Assembly (NCBI GenBank): GCA_022572355.1
Contig: JACZWC010000001.1
Location: 1-64,000 of the forward strand
From: Bacteroidota bacterium
GTDB taxonomy: Bacteria; Bacteroidota; Bacteroidia; NORP154
Length of the DNA stretch: 64,000 nt
Direction of reading: 5' to 3'
Below are positions 43,362 through 52,219 of the stretch, in pieces. Numbering within the stretch: the stretch's first letter is position 1; every line of letters begins with the position of its first letter. Both the position numbers and the translations under genes were made by a program. The notes beneath the pieces were generated by a model that was not told the origin of the DNA, ran no database searches, and saw only the letters and a list, made by a program, of their open reading frames with translations.

Positions 43362-44358
43362 TCTTTAGTTGGTTGAGGTACCTGTTGTACTTCGGAATTA
43401 TAAGCATTGACAGGATTCCCAAAACCAATATCATCACCGTCTGAGATGTCCAGATTATCCAACCCAATGCAAGCCCTGAAGATCTTGACACACCGTACAA
43501 AAACAATATTTGCATGACTGCCGCAGGGTAAACACCAATTCCTCCCTGAATAAAAATGATAGATATACCACCCATGACGAAAGCGGCGAGCATTCCCATC
43601 AATGGAACATTTGAGGTATCTTCAAGGCTAAAAAAGCACATGTAAAACATCGATACGTACATTATCCAGATAAAAAGGGTGTGCAGAATAAACATGAGTG
43701 AACTCTTCATATAAATAATTGACTTAGCACCTTCCCAAAATCCTGTCAAGATTGATTTAATTTTCAGGAGATACTTATTGGATGAAGTTTTGAGAAGATA
43801 TAGAAATCCGATGAAAATAATGATACCGGTAATTACAACAAGTGCAGAATACATCCCCAAAGAAGAGTTTTCCTTATCATATGAAATCCAGGATTTCAAC
43901 ATATCACCGAGTTTATCAAATTGAGAAAAAATTACGAAGAAAGTGAGTGTTGCCAGAATTGTTACATCAGCAATTCGCTCTGCTATTACGGTTCCAAAGA
44001 GTTTAGTAAATGGCATTTTCTCGTATTTGCTCAATATTCCACACCTTGAAACTTCTCCAACCCTGGGAAGCAATAAATTTATTGTATAACCTATCATAAC
44101 GGAGAAAAAGCTATTGAGAAATTTAGGTTTGAGCCCAAGTGGGTCGAGCAGATACTTCCACCGGTATGCGCGGCTCAAATGGCTAAGAATTCCGAATAAA
44201 ACAGAGGCTATAATCCACCAATAGTTGGCTTGTTTCAATGAAAGAAACAGGTCTTCTTTCTCTTTTTCATCTAGTAAATCATATACATACCAAACGAGAA
44301 ATAGACCAAAAGCAAGGGGCAACACCACCTTAATTATATTTAATGCAATATTCTTCAA
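43345..44358 (-). CDS. Lysylphosphatidylglycerol synthase transmembrane-family protein (UPF0104)
   Basis: The 337-residue integral membrane protein has about eight hydrophobic segments and the family motifs SHLSRAYRWKYLL, NLLLPRVGEVSRCGILSKYE and GGISIIFIQGGIGVYPAAVMQILFLYGVS. The only start is TTG at 44358, since an in-frame stop lies eight codons upstream and no ATG precedes the first membrane segment. The family resembles the flippase half of MprF; this copy lacks the synthase domain. It lies between panC and rfaE2 and overlaps rfaE2 by 8-17 bp. Confidence 0.85.
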   Translation of the reverse strand: MKNIALNIIKVVLPLAFGLFLVWYVYDLLDEKEKEDLFLSLKQANYWWIIASVLFGILSHLSRAYRWKYLLDPLGLKPKFLNSFFSVMIGYTINLLLPRVGEVSRCGILSKYEKMPFTKLFGTVIAERIADVTILATLTFFVIFSQFDKLGDMLKSWISYDKENSSLGMYSALVVITGIIIFIGFLYLLKTSSNKYLLKIKSILTGFWEGAKSIIYMKSSLMFILHTLFIWIMYVSMFYMCFFSLEDTSNVPLMGMLAAFVMGGISIIFIQGGIGVYPAAVMQILFLYGVSRSSGLALGWIIWTSQTVMILVLGILSMLIIPKYNRYLNQLKNERHE

Positions 44359-44428
44359 TTGACCTGGGTAGCTTCGTAATTAATTCAAGTTAAAAAATCA
44401 GAAATGGAAGGTTGGCACCGGAACAAAA

Positions 44429-45304
44429 CTAAGGAAATAATGAAATATTGTCTATGAGCCGAACCGAATCCAGATAAACCGCAACGCAACAAATGGCCTT
44501 CCTGGTATTCTCACATTCCAATATTGGAACCAGGCTGTCAGGATCTGCGATTTCCACATATTGTACCTCACAGAGTGGCTGGGCGTTTATTTCATCAGAA
44601 ATCCAATTACATAATTCCCGAACAGACTTACTATGAAGTTGGGTTTGGGCTTGCTTCAAAGTGTTATAGATGATTATTGCAGCTGCTCTTTGTTCTTTAG
44701 ATAACAAGGCATTCCTTGAACTCATGGCCAAACCGTCGCTCTCCCTGATTATTGGACATCCAACAATGTCGATTCCCAAGTCTAGTTCCTCAGTCATTCG
44801 TCGAATGATTGCAAGTTGTTGATGGTCTTTTTCACCAAAATAGGCTGTATCTGGCCTGACAATGTAAAACAGCTTCTGAACTATGGCAATTACCCCATCA
44901 AAATGCCCCGGCCGATATTTACCTTCCATTACAGTATCCAAAGGTGTGAGATTAACCTCTCTGATATTACCCTTCCAATACAAATAAGCGTCGTTGTCTT
45001 CTTTTGGATACATCTCTGATTCTGAAGGAGAAAATAGTGCGTCACAACCTGCCGATTCCAGGATTTCAATATCTCTATCCAGATCTCTTGGGTACCTCAG
45101 GTAATCGCTGTTCTCATTAAACTGAGTCGGATTTACAAAAATGCTGCTTACAGTGATATCATTATTGGCTTTTGAGCTATGGATTAGAGATAGGTGACCG
45201 TCGTGTAGTGCGCCCATTGTAGGAACAAATCCAATACTTTTTTTATCAGCTTTCACTCTGTCGAAATAAGTGCTGTACTCTCCGATATTTTTCAAAATAG
45301 TCAC
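44429..45304 (-). CDS. panC: Pantoate-beta-alanine ligase
   Basis: The 291-residue enzyme starts at GTG 45304. FVPTMGALHDGHLSLI contains the HxGH site (His34, His37), followed by VSIFVNPTQFNENSDYLRYPRDLDRD, FGEKDHQQLAIIRRM, and the KMSKS-equivalent LAMSSRN. It joins pantoate and beta-alanine in pantothenate synthesis. In many Bacteroidota panD follows, but here the next gene 70 bp downstream is the UPF0104 membrane protein and no panD is visible. Confidence 0.96.
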   Translation of the reverse strand: MTILKNIGEYSTYFDRVKADKKSIGFVPTMGALHDGHLSLIHSSKANNDITVSSIFVNPTQFNENSDYLRYPRDLDRDIEILESAGCDALFSPSESEMYPKEDNDAYLYWKGNIREVNLTPLDTVMEGKYRPGHFDGVIAIVQKLFYIVRPDTAYFGEKDHQQLAIIRRMTEELDLGIDIVGCPIIRESDGLAMSSRNALLSKEQRAAAIIIYNTLKQAQTQLHSKSVRELCNWISDEINAQPLCEVQYVEIADPDSLVPILECENTRKAICCVAVYLDSVRLIDNISLFP

Positions 45305-45326
45305 GAAGCAAAACTAGCTTTATAAG

Positions 45327-45356
45327 TTGAAAATCCATATATTTTTCCTATCTTTG
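45327..45356 (+). promoter_or_regulatory. Bacteroidota-type promoter for the GT5-like gene
   Basis: TTG at 45327-45329 and TATCTTTG at 45349-45356 with 19 bp between them fit the consensus exactly. It lies in the 78-bp gap between divergent panC and the GT5-like gene, 26 bp upstream of the latter's ATG. Confidence 0.65.
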
Positions 45357-45382
45357 CAGCCCAATAATTAATACACTATACT

Positions 45383-46210
45383 ATGTCAAAAGCCAAAATT
45401 CTATACGTATCTCACAAAATTGAACCTTATATTGAAGATGGACAAATGTCCAAGATCGCAAGGTTTTTACCTCAAAATATTCAGGAGAGGGGGAAAGAGA
45501 TTCGAACATTTATGCCGAGGTTTGGCTGCATCAACGAAAGAAGGTATCAGTTGCATGAGGTGATTCGCCTTTCTGGCATGAACTTGATCATCGACGATAC
45601 TGATCATCCTCTTATTATCAAAGTTGCTTCGATACAAGCAGCAAGAATGCAGGTATATTTTATTGATAATGAAGAGTACTTTAAAAGAAAAAATGTCTTC
45701 GTAGATGATAAGGGAAAGTTCCATCAGGATAATGATGAGCGTATGATCTTTTTCGCAAGAGGCGTCATTGAAACGGTTAGGAAATTGGGATGGGCGCCCG
45801 ACATAGTGCATTGCCATGGGTGGATGTCAAGCCTTGTACCTTACTACCTTAAGAATGTATACAACGACGATCCGGTTTTTAGCAATTCCAGGGTGGTCTA
45901 CTCTGTGTATGATGAAGAATTTAAGGAGAGTTTGGGCGAAAATTTTGGAGAGAAGATGATTATTGACGCAAATCGTGAGGAGCCAGTTACTGAATTGAAT
46001 GATGCGGGCTATAACGAAATCAACAAATTTGCGATAGACACAGCAGATGCAGTTATTGTCGGTAGTGATAAGATCAATAGTGAGCTTAAAAAACACATCG
46101 CAAAAACGGATAAAATGAAGCTTGATTTTCAAGGTGATGAAGATTATGCTGATGCATACTCGGAATTCTATGATGAGCTTCTACTACGAGAGCCCGTTTT
46201 GGTTGGCTAG
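45383..46210 (+). CDS. Glycogen/starch synthase-like protein (GT5 N-terminal domain only)
   Basis: The 275-residue product matches only the N-terminal Rossmann domain of GlgA: KILYVSHKIEPYIEDGQMSKIARFLPQNIQERGKEIRTFMPRFG, with GQMS where active synthases have a KxGGL motif, and APDIVHCHGWMSSLVPYYLKNVY. The C-terminal nucleotide-sugar-binding domain is absent, so it is unlikely to be a complete synthase. Such short homologues next to panC and DUF4270 genes are common in Bacteroidota; their role is unknown. Confidence 0.82.
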   Translation: MSKAKILYVSHKIEPYIEDGQMSKIARFLPQNIQERGKEIRTFMPRFGCINERRYQLHEVIRLSGMNLIIDDTDHPLIIKVASIQAARMQVYFIDNEEYFKRKNVFVDDKGKFHQDNDERMIFFARGVIETVRKLGWAPDIVHCHGWMSSLVPYYLKNVYNDDPVFSNSRVVYSVYDEEFKESLGENFGEKMIIDANREEPVTELNDAGYNEINKFAIDTADAVIVGSDKINSELKKHIAKTDKMKLDFQGDEDYADAYSEFYDELLLREPVLVG

Positions 46211-46273
46211 TACAGGTACAGTTCAATTTATTATTATCTCATAATAAATAGTTGGTTGATTCGTTTTTCAAAG

Positions 46274-47590
46274 ATGGAATTGCAGCAACTATTGAATACT
46301 TATCGGAAAAGTTCCCATTTTTCGTTGTGGCTCATTACCCTATATCTTCTAATCGCTGCTGGCTGTAGTGAACCGGGAGGAATTGGTCTTGAGGTACAAC
46401 CGGAAGGAGAAGTATTTGATCTGAGATTTAGCGACACTACAACAATTGTAGCGTTTACAGTGAGGGAAGATTCTTTGCTTTCCAGCTTAGGGGTGAGAAG
46501 TCCTTTGGGGTCTTATATTGATGATGAATTTGGATATGTAGGAGCCTCCATATACACGCAGTTTTCTTTGCTTTCCAATGACGTTAATTTTGGATCCGGT
46601 TTTACACCTAACGCTTTGGTCATGACGATTGGATATGCCGGTAAATATGGGGGTGACCCTCTTACGGCGCAAACGATAAAAGTATACCTCGTAGGAGAAA
46701 CCTTCTATTCCACATCAGTTTATTATTCCAATAAGAAATTTAAGCTGGGGTATCCTCAGATGGAAGATATTGAGGGTGATTTTGATCTTGACCCTGATAA
46801 ACTCATTGCTAGTGTGTCCGTAACTCCTGGGGATAATGATACAGCTATAGTTATCAATTTTGATGACGTTCTCTTCAGTTCGGAAGATTCACTCTTTGCG
46901 GATAATAGTGCATTTCAATCATTTATTCGTGGTTTTTATATTACTACGGATACAACCGACTTAGGAGGCATCTTTTACCTCGATTTTTTGTCGACGTACA
47001 CAAAGCTGACGTTGTATTACAATGACTCTCTTAGTTTCGATTTTATCATTAATTCATCCAGCGCTACCGTAAACCACTTTTATCATAGTTACACAGGGAC
47101 TGTGGTAGAAAGTCAGCTCAATGATTCCACCACAGGTGATTCGCTGGTATATGTTCAGGCCCTGTCCGGAGTCAAGGCGAAAATCAAATTTCCTTATTTA
47201 AGCGAGTGGGTTAAGAGCCAAAAAATAGCTGTCAATAAAGCTGAGCTGGTAATTACTGTTCTGGACGGCGGTATCTTAACCAAGTATCCATCTCCGGATG
47301 CCTTGTTCTTATTGGGTGCAGGAGCTAACGTTACGATCGCGGATCAACTCGAAGGTGCTTCATATTTTGGAGGTACATATGATATAGCTTCAAAGCAGTA
47401 CAAATTCAATATTGCTAGGCATGTGCATCAGGTGCTCTATCAAGGATTGCCCAATGATGGAATGTTCTTAATGGTTCCGAATAACTTTCTGACATCGGGA
47501 AGCGTATCAAGTGCTAATAGGGCGGTCATTGGCGGAGGCGGCAATAGCAGTATAAGAATGAAATTGAACTTAACCTATACGGTTTTATAA
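46274..47590 (+). CDS. DUF4270-family lipoprotein
   Basis: From ATG 46274 (the frame also opens at a TTG at 46256) the 438-residue product has a lipoprotein signal MELQQLLNTYRKSSHFSLWLITLYLLIAAGC followed by SEPGGIGLEVQPEGE, the DUF4270 start. The rest is beta-rich (SPLGSYIDDEFGYVGASIYTQFSL; FLMVPNNFLTSGSVSSANRAVIGGGGN) and ends in a strand. The function is unknown; the gene is regularly found before glmS-type or GT5-like genes in Bacteroidota. Its stop TAA shares one base with the ATG of glmS, so the two are coupled. Confidence 0.85.
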   Translation: MELQQLLNTYRKSSHFSLWLITLYLLIAAGCSEPGGIGLEVQPEGEVFDLRFSDTTTIVAFTVREDSLLSSLGVRSPLGSYIDDEFGYVGASIYTQFSLLSNDVNFGSGFTPNALVMTIGYAGKYGGDPLTAQTIKVYLVGETFYSTSVYYSNKKFKLGYPQMEDIEGDFDLDPDKLIASVSVTPGDNDTAIVINFDDVLFSSEDSLFADNSAFQSFIRGFYITTDTTDLGGIFYLDFLSTYTKLTLYYNDSLSFDFIINSSSATVNHFYHSYTGTVVESQLNDSTTGDSLVYVQALSGVKAKIKFPYLSEWVKSQKIAVNKAELVITVLDGGILTKYPSPDALFLLGAGANVTIADQLEGASYFGGTYDIASKQYKFNIARHVHQVLYQGLPNDGMFLMVPNNFLTSGSVSSANRAVIGGGGNSSIRMKLNLTYTVL

Positions 47591-49428
47591 TGTGCGGGAT
47601 AGTAGCATATATCGGAGAAAGACAAGCATATCCATTGCTTATAAAGGGACTGCGGCGATTGGAATATCGCGGTTATGATAGTGCCGGTGTAGCTTTGTTA
47701 AACGGCACGCTCAATCTCTATAAGCAAAAGGGAAAAGTAGCTGATCTCGAGAAATATGTAAAAGACAAAGACCTCAAAGGAACTATTGGTATTGGACATA
47801 CGCGGTGGGCTACACATGGTGAGCCCAACAATGAGAATGCCCATCCACATTATTCAAGCACTAAAAGGCATGTGATAATTCACAATGGAATTATAGAGAA
47901 CTATGCCATCCTTAAAAAGGAATTGATCACAAGAGGATACAAGTTCAATAGTGAAACCGACACAGAAGTGCTTATACATCTTATTGAAGACATTCAGGTT
48001 AAAGAGGATGTTGACTTGGTAGAAGCGGTTAGGATCGCATTAAACCAAGTAATTGGTGCCTACGCCATCGTCATTCTTTCGAAAGATTGTCCCGATCAGC
48101 TTATTGCGGCCAAAAAGGGAAGTCCGTTGGTAATTGGTGTAGGCGACAATGAATTCTTTGTTGCTTCAGATGCAACACCGATTGTTGAACACACCAAGAA
48201 TGTAGTTTACTTAAATGATAATGAAATTGCCATTATCAACAAGAACGAAAAGCTGAAGATTAAGACGATAAAAAACAAGAACAAGACTCCATATATCGAA
48301 GAATTGGAAATGAATTTGGAGGCCTTGGAAAAGGGAGGTTATGATCACTTTATGTTAAAGGAGATCTATGAGCAGCCCCGATCTATTAAGGACAGTATGC
48401 GTGGAAGGCTGAATTTGAAAAAAGGAATAGTCGCGCTCGGTGGGATAAAGGATTATGAGAAAAAGTTAGCAAATGCGGATAGGATCATAATAATCGCATG
48501 TGGAACCTCGTGGCATGCGGGTTTGGTTGGAGAGTATTTATTTGAAGAATTGGCAAGAATACCTGTTGAGGTGGAGTATGCATCTGAATTTAGGTACAGG
48601 GATCCGATAATTAATGAAAATGATGTGGTAATCGCGATTTCTCAATCTGGGGAAACTGCTGATACACTGGCTGCCATAGAACTCGCAAAATCCAAAGGAG
48701 CTACCATACTTGGTATTTGTAATGTGGTGGGTTCTTCTATTGCAAGAGCAACAGATGCCGGCTCTTATACCCATGCTGGCCCGGAAGTTGGAGTTGCGTC
48801 AACGAAAGCTTTTACCGCACAAATTACGCTGCTCACTTTAATGGCGCTCTCTGTTGCTCAGAAAAAAGGGAATTTGAAGGAATCTTATTTCAGGCAGATA
48901 TTGAATGAACTCACGTTGATTCCCGGAAAAGTACAGAAGGCGCTGGAAGCAGATGAGCAAATAAAGTACATAGCCGGCATTTATAAGGATGTTCAAAACA
49001 TGCTGTACCTAGGTAGGGGATATAATTTCCCCGTGGCCTTGGAGGGAGCGCTGAAGCTTAAAGAGATATCGTACATACATGCCGAGGGTTATCCGGCAGC
49101 TGAAATGAAACACGGCCCTATTGCACTGATTGATGAGGAGATGCCAGTCATATTTATAGCAACACGAAAGGGCTCTTATGACAAGGTTGTGAGCAATATT
49201 CAGGAGGTTAAAGCACGAAAAGGAAAGATTATTGCAATCGTTAGCGAAGGGGATACGACCGTTAAGGAATTAGCAGATCACACCATTGAAATTCCGGAGG
49301 TGATGGAACCTTTGGTTCCTTTGGTTTCTGTTATTCCGTTACAACTTTTGTCCTACCACATCGCGGTAATGAGAGGTTGTAACGTAGATCAACCGAGAAA
49401 CCTGGCAAAGTCTGTTACGGTAGAGTAA
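47590..49428 (+). CDS. glmS: Glutamine-fructose-6-phosphate aminotransferase (isomerising)
   Basis: The 612-residue enzyme starts MCGIVAYIG, so Cys2 becomes the N-terminal nucleophile of the glutaminase domain; GHTRWATHGEPNNENAHPH and HNGIIENY follow. Two SIS domains bind sugar phosphate (ACGTSWHAGLVGEYLFEELARIPVEVEYASEFRYR; YLGRGYNFPVALEGALKLKEISYIHAEGYPAAEMKHGPIALID), and the C-terminus DQPRNLAKSVTVE is the canonical GlmS tail. It makes glucosamine-6-phosphate for peptidoglycan and lipopolysaccharide. Confidence 0.98.
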   Translation: MCGIVAYIGERQAYPLLIKGLRRLEYRGYDSAGVALLNGTLNLYKQKGKVADLEKYVKDKDLKGTIGIGHTRWATHGEPNNENAHPHYSSTKRHVIIHNGIIENYAILKKELITRGYKFNSETDTEVLIHLIEDIQVKEDVDLVEAVRIALNQVIGAYAIVILSKDCPDQLIAAKKGSPLVIGVGDNEFFVASDATPIVEHTKNVVYLNDNEIAIINKNEKLKIKTIKNKNKTPYIEELEMNLEALEKGGYDHFMLKEIYEQPRSIKDSMRGRLNLKKGIVALGGIKDYEKKLANADRIIIIACGTSWHAGLVGEYLFEELARIPVEVEYASEFRYRDPIINENDVVIAISQSGETADTLAAIELAKSKGATILGICNVVGSSIARATDAGSYTHAGPEVGVASTKAFTAQITLLTLMALSVAQKKGNLKESYFRQILNELTLIPGKVQKALEADEQIKYIAGIYKDVQNMLYLGRGYNFPVALEGALKLKEISYIHAEGYPAAEMKHGPIALIDEEMPVIFIATRKGSYDKVVSNIQEVKARKGKIIAIVSEGDTTVKELADHTIEIPEVMEPLVPLVSVIPLQLLSYHIAVMRGCNVDQPRNLAKSVTVE

Positions 49429-49464
49429 TTTTGAGGATATTGGTGTTACCGCCTTCTCAATTCT

Positions 49465-49472
49465 TAATTTTG
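49465..49472 (+). promoter_or_regulatory. Putative -7 box for the antitoxin-like gene
   Basis: TAATTTTG matches TAnnTTTG and lies 21 bp upstream of the ATG at 49494. A TTG at 49440-49442 is 22 bp upstream of it, slightly long for the -33 spacing. Confidence 0.4.
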
Positions 49473-49493
49473 CAGAAACCAAAAAATAAAGTT

Positions 49494-49752
49494 ATGAGCA
49501 CCGCGCAAATCAGAGAAAAATTACATAAGTACATTAACAAAGCAGATGCTCGCTTTATCCATCTCGTTTACGGTATGATGAAAGAGGATGAGAAGGGAAC
49601 AGCTATCTATACGGTTCAAGGTAAGGCGCTTTCCCAAAAACAATATGAGGATGGAAATTAATGAAGCCAGAAAACAATACGAGGCGGGTGAATATATTAC
49701 TCAGGAAGAATTAGAAAAAATGGACATCCAAGCTGACGGGCGTACCAGTTGA
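49494..49752 (+). pseudogene. Antitoxin-like small protein, frameshifted
   Basis: From ATG 49494 the reading gives MSTAQIREKLHKYINKADARFIHLVYGMMKEDE...TVQGKALSQKQYE, then stops at 49659-49661. In the +1 frame, from 49651, the sequence continues MEINEARKQYEAGEYITQEELEKMDIQADGRTS to a stop at 49750-49752. Together they match the layout of small Bacteroidota proteins found as antitoxins of RelE/ParE-type toxins: helical N-terminus, then EA...EAGEYITQEELEK. One extra base at about 49650 (in gagga) breaks the frame. No toxin gene is next to it, so this looks like an orphan, decaying antitoxin. The family call is from pattern memory. Confidence 0.55.
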
Positions 49753-49816
49753 ATGATTTTAAAATGGGGGTTTTGATGATCTGCGTAGGTTACCGATTTT
49801 GAAGTTATAACTAACT

Positions 49817-51058
49817 ATGATTTTTAATATAAAAACGATAAAAATTACATTGATTTCGTTTTTGTTGTTTTGCCTGTACTCCACAAAAGAAACATTTGCA
49901 CAAACCTGGTGGGCGCAAAACTCCAATACCATAGAGAATTTACAAAACATTGCCTTTTTTGACAATAATACGGGCTATGCTTTTGGCGATACGTTAAGCA
50001 CAATTGTGAAGACCACAAATCAGGGTTCATCTTGGACGGCATTAAGCCCGGTTTTTACACGAGGCAGTTTGCGGTCGGGCGCCTTTTTAAGTTCAGGAAG
50101 TATTGTTGCCGTGGGTGTTCACGATGTATTGAACGGCAAAGGGCTTGTGATGAAAACTGTGAATGGGGGCGCGAGCTGGTCTGCAGATACGACCCTGCCG
50201 GAAGACCTGTTTGACGTGTACTTTGCCAACTCAACGGATGGATGGATCTCGGGCGAGAACGGCTATATTGCAAGAACTACTGATGGCGGAACAAACTGGA
50301 CGCAACTGACTACTGGCACGGGAGAAGATATTTTTTCAATCCATTTTATAAATGCCAATGAGGGCTGGGCTGTTGGCACTGTTGATATAAAGGCAGTAAT
50401 TCTCCACACAACCAATGCCGGTACAAATTGGACATCACAGGCTAGTGGAGTGCCATCTCAATTGTTTTCGGTTTTCTTTGTGAACAGTTCAACAGGATGG
50501 GCAGTAGGTGCGGGAGGTCATATTATCGCAACCACAGATAGCGGAACCACCTGGACAGCGCAAACAAGCAATGCAGTGAATGACTTGTTTGACGTATATT
50601 TTTTAGATGCTAACAATGGCTGGGTGGTTGGCGGCGGCGGAACAGTTTTAAAAACTACCGACGGCGGAGCTAACTGGGCACTTGAACTGAGCAATACCAA
50701 TACAGATATCAGCTCCATCACCATGAAGAACAGCACTTTGGGATGGTTTTGCGGTGATGGCGGTGAGATAAGGTTTTATGGGATGAGCCCAGCCGCAATC
50801 AATGAAGTTAATGATTGGAAGGAAAATATTAACATTTATCCAAATCCTACAAAAGGACAGTTGAGCATAAATGTTGGAAACTATGGCAAAGATTGGAGTT
50901 TTGTTCTTTATGATGTGATAGGGAGATTGGTTGCAGAAAAAAATCGGATAAAAGAGAGCAGATATTTTATAGAGGTCAATGTACCGCCTGGGATGTACCT
51001 GCTTAAGATAAGCAATAACGTGGATCGTGCATATACCGAAAAAATCATTTTTAAATAA
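49817..51058 (+). CDS. YCF48/BNR-type beta-propeller protein with type IX sorting domain
   Basis: The 413-residue product has a signal peptide (KITLISFLLFCLYSTKETFAQ) and about seven repeats of the form F...GWAVG..G.I..TTDGGTNW (for example VYFANSTDGWISGENGYIARTTDGGTNW and VYFLDANNGWVVGGGGTVLKTTDGGANW), predicting a seven-bladed propeller. The C-terminus INIYPNPTKGQLSINVG...VPPGMYLLKISNNVDRAYTEKIIFK is a type A sorting domain for type IX secretion. It is presumably displayed on or released from the cell surface; ligand unknown. Confidence 0.87.
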   Translation: MIFNIKTIKITLISFLLFCLYSTKETFAQTWWAQNSNTIENLQNIAFFDNNTGYAFGDTLSTIVKTTNQGSSWTALSPVFTRGSLRSGAFLSSGSIVAVGVHDVLNGKGLVMKTVNGGASWSADTTLPEDLFDVYFANSTDGWISGENGYIARTTDGGTNWTQLTTGTGEDIFSIHFINANEGWAVGTVDIKAVILHTTNAGTNWTSQASGVPSQLFSVFFVNSSTGWAVGAGGHIIATTDSGTTWTAQTSNAVNDLFDVYFLDANNGWVVGGGGTVLKTTDGGANWALELSNTNTDISSITMKNSTLGWFCGDGGEIRFYGMSPAAINEVNDWKENINIYPNPTKGQLSINVGNYGKDWSFVLYDVIGRLVAEKNRIKESRYFIEVNVPPGMYLLKISNNVDRAYTEKIIFK

Positions 51059-51086
51059 TTCATTAATCATTTAAAACTATACAATC

Positions 51087-51566
51087 ATGAAAAAAACAGC
51101 ATTTATCGCAGCAATATTATTTCTGGGAGTAACGAGTATGACGTTTACTGCATGCAAAAAGAAGGGCTGCATGGACACTAATGCGAATAATTATAACGAT
51201 AAGGCAAAAAAAGATGACGGGTCCTGTACTTATCCGACTATAAATCTTAATTCGGCTACCGGTGACGGTGATGTTACGGGCTCGGGGGGTACTGCTACGG
51301 GCACTACTACATGGAGTAATTCAAATACGCAAGCTGAGTATGCCATGGATATAACAGCAGGCAGTGGAGGGAGTATGAACTTGACTATTAAAGATGCCGC
51401 TGGTTCAACTGTATTGAATAAAACCTTGACGAAGGGGGTAGGGGATGATTCTGCATCAGGTTGCACTGCGGCAGGTACAGCAGGTACGTGGTCAATTACC
51501 ATTACCGTTACCAACTTCAGTGGAGATGGTAGTTATTCAGTTGATCCTGCAGGGATTGGGTGTTAA
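51087..51566 (+). CDS. Small Gly/Thr-rich lipoprotein with thrombospondin-type-3-like segment
   Basis: The 159-residue protein has a lipoprotein signal (MKKTAFIAAILFLGVTSMTFTAC, Cys23). Next is GCMDTNANNYNDKAKKDDGSCTY, a Cys-bounded Asp/Asn-rich motif that recurs in many marine Bacteroidota surface proteins and probably binds calcium. The remaining ~100 residues are Gly/Ser/Thr-rich and beta-strand-like, with a Cys pair (SGCTAAGT ... GIGC). Function unknown. It follows the propeller gene by 28 bp. Confidence 0.65.
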   Translation: MKKTAFIAAILFLGVTSMTFTACKKKGCMDTNANNYNDKAKKDDGSCTYPTINLNSATGDGDVTGSGGTATGTTTWSNSNTQAEYAMDITAGSGGSMNLTIKDAAGSTVLNKTLTKGVGDDSASGCTAAGTAGTWSITITVTNFSGDGSYSVDPAGIGC

Positions 51567-51625
51567 ATAGCACAAGTTGTCCAATATCCACAGGTAGTTG
51601 CTGGATTTGAACAGTAACACCTGAA

Positions 51626-52045
51626 CTACTGATTACTCCACATAAATATTCTGGGATTGTCGATATATGGCTTTACATCATCGGCCATGATGAGGACAAC
51701 GAAGTCGATGAAGGGTAAAATACCGAAGACACCGCCGAAAGTCAGGATATAGAAGATAGGTACAATAGGTTTGGTACCCAAAAATACTCTGTGCATCCCC
51801 AACATGCCGAGTGGTATGGCTATCAGTGCCGCGCCCAGGCGCTTGCTCGTCGAATCTATCTGTGATATTCCGTATTCCTCATCATTTGTTGGAAGAATGA
51901 AACCCTGTTGCTTTACCCGGTGTTCGGGGTATAGTGTTTTAAACTCCTCCAAACCTGGTAATTGCACCGAAACAGTAGAAAGGCTTGCAGATACACCGTT
52001 ACTGAATAAAAGTCCAATAACGAGGATAAATGCAAGCCTTAACAT
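51626..52045 (-). CDS. TM2-domain-like membrane protein
   Basis: From ATG 52045 the 139-residue product begins MLRLAFILVIGLLFSNGVSASL (signal peptide) and has a C-terminal pair of hydrophobic segments, AALIAIPLGMLGMHRVFLGTKPIVPIFYILTFGGVFGILPFIDFVVLIM, which matches the TM2 pattern with G.HR.YLG. The longer frame to 52138 would begin inside the mobile element. The 8-bp target duplication of element copy B (52042-52049) includes this start codon, so the element inserted immediately in front of the gene and must have replaced its upstream signals. Confidence 0.65.
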   Translation of the reverse strand: MLRLAFILVIGLLFSNGVSASLSTVSVQLPGLEEFKTLYPEHRVKQQGFILPTNDEEYGISQIDSTSKRLGAALIAIPLGMLGMHRVFLGTKPIVPIFYILTFGGVFGILPFIDFVVLIMADDVKPYIDNPRIFMWSNQ

Positions 52046-52049
52046 AAAT

Positions 52050-52219
52050 AGTTCTGTTACAGAATAATGTGGATGAATTGTGGATTTTATAAAGACGCTG
52101 GTTTGCGCTGATACTATATGATTAATTATGTTTTTCACAGCGTAAAATCATAAAAAATCAGCGTTTATCAGCGTCAAAACTGACCTTTATCAGCGACCAC
52201 AACAGGTTGTAACATAACC
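52050..52219. mobile_element. MITE-like non-coding element, copy B (170 bp) with 8-bp target duplication
   Basis: Flanked by the perfect direct repeat ACATAAAT at 52042-52049 and 52220-52227. Ends are AGTTCTGTTACA and, on the other strand, GGTTATGTTACA. The left 45 bp align with copy A (3896-3946) in the same orientation (aatgtggatga-ttgt in both), and the right end aligns in the same orientation after a gap of about 25 nt, but the loop between the central arms (52094-52112 and 52157-52175) matches copy A only as its reverse complement. The left central arm has diverged (GTTTG in place of ATAAA). No ORF is present. Confidence 0.85.

Noticed and set aside
52046..52138. N-terminal extension of the TM2 protein frame
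   Set aside because: It would be translated from inside the mobile element; a clean signal peptide starts at the ATG at 52045.
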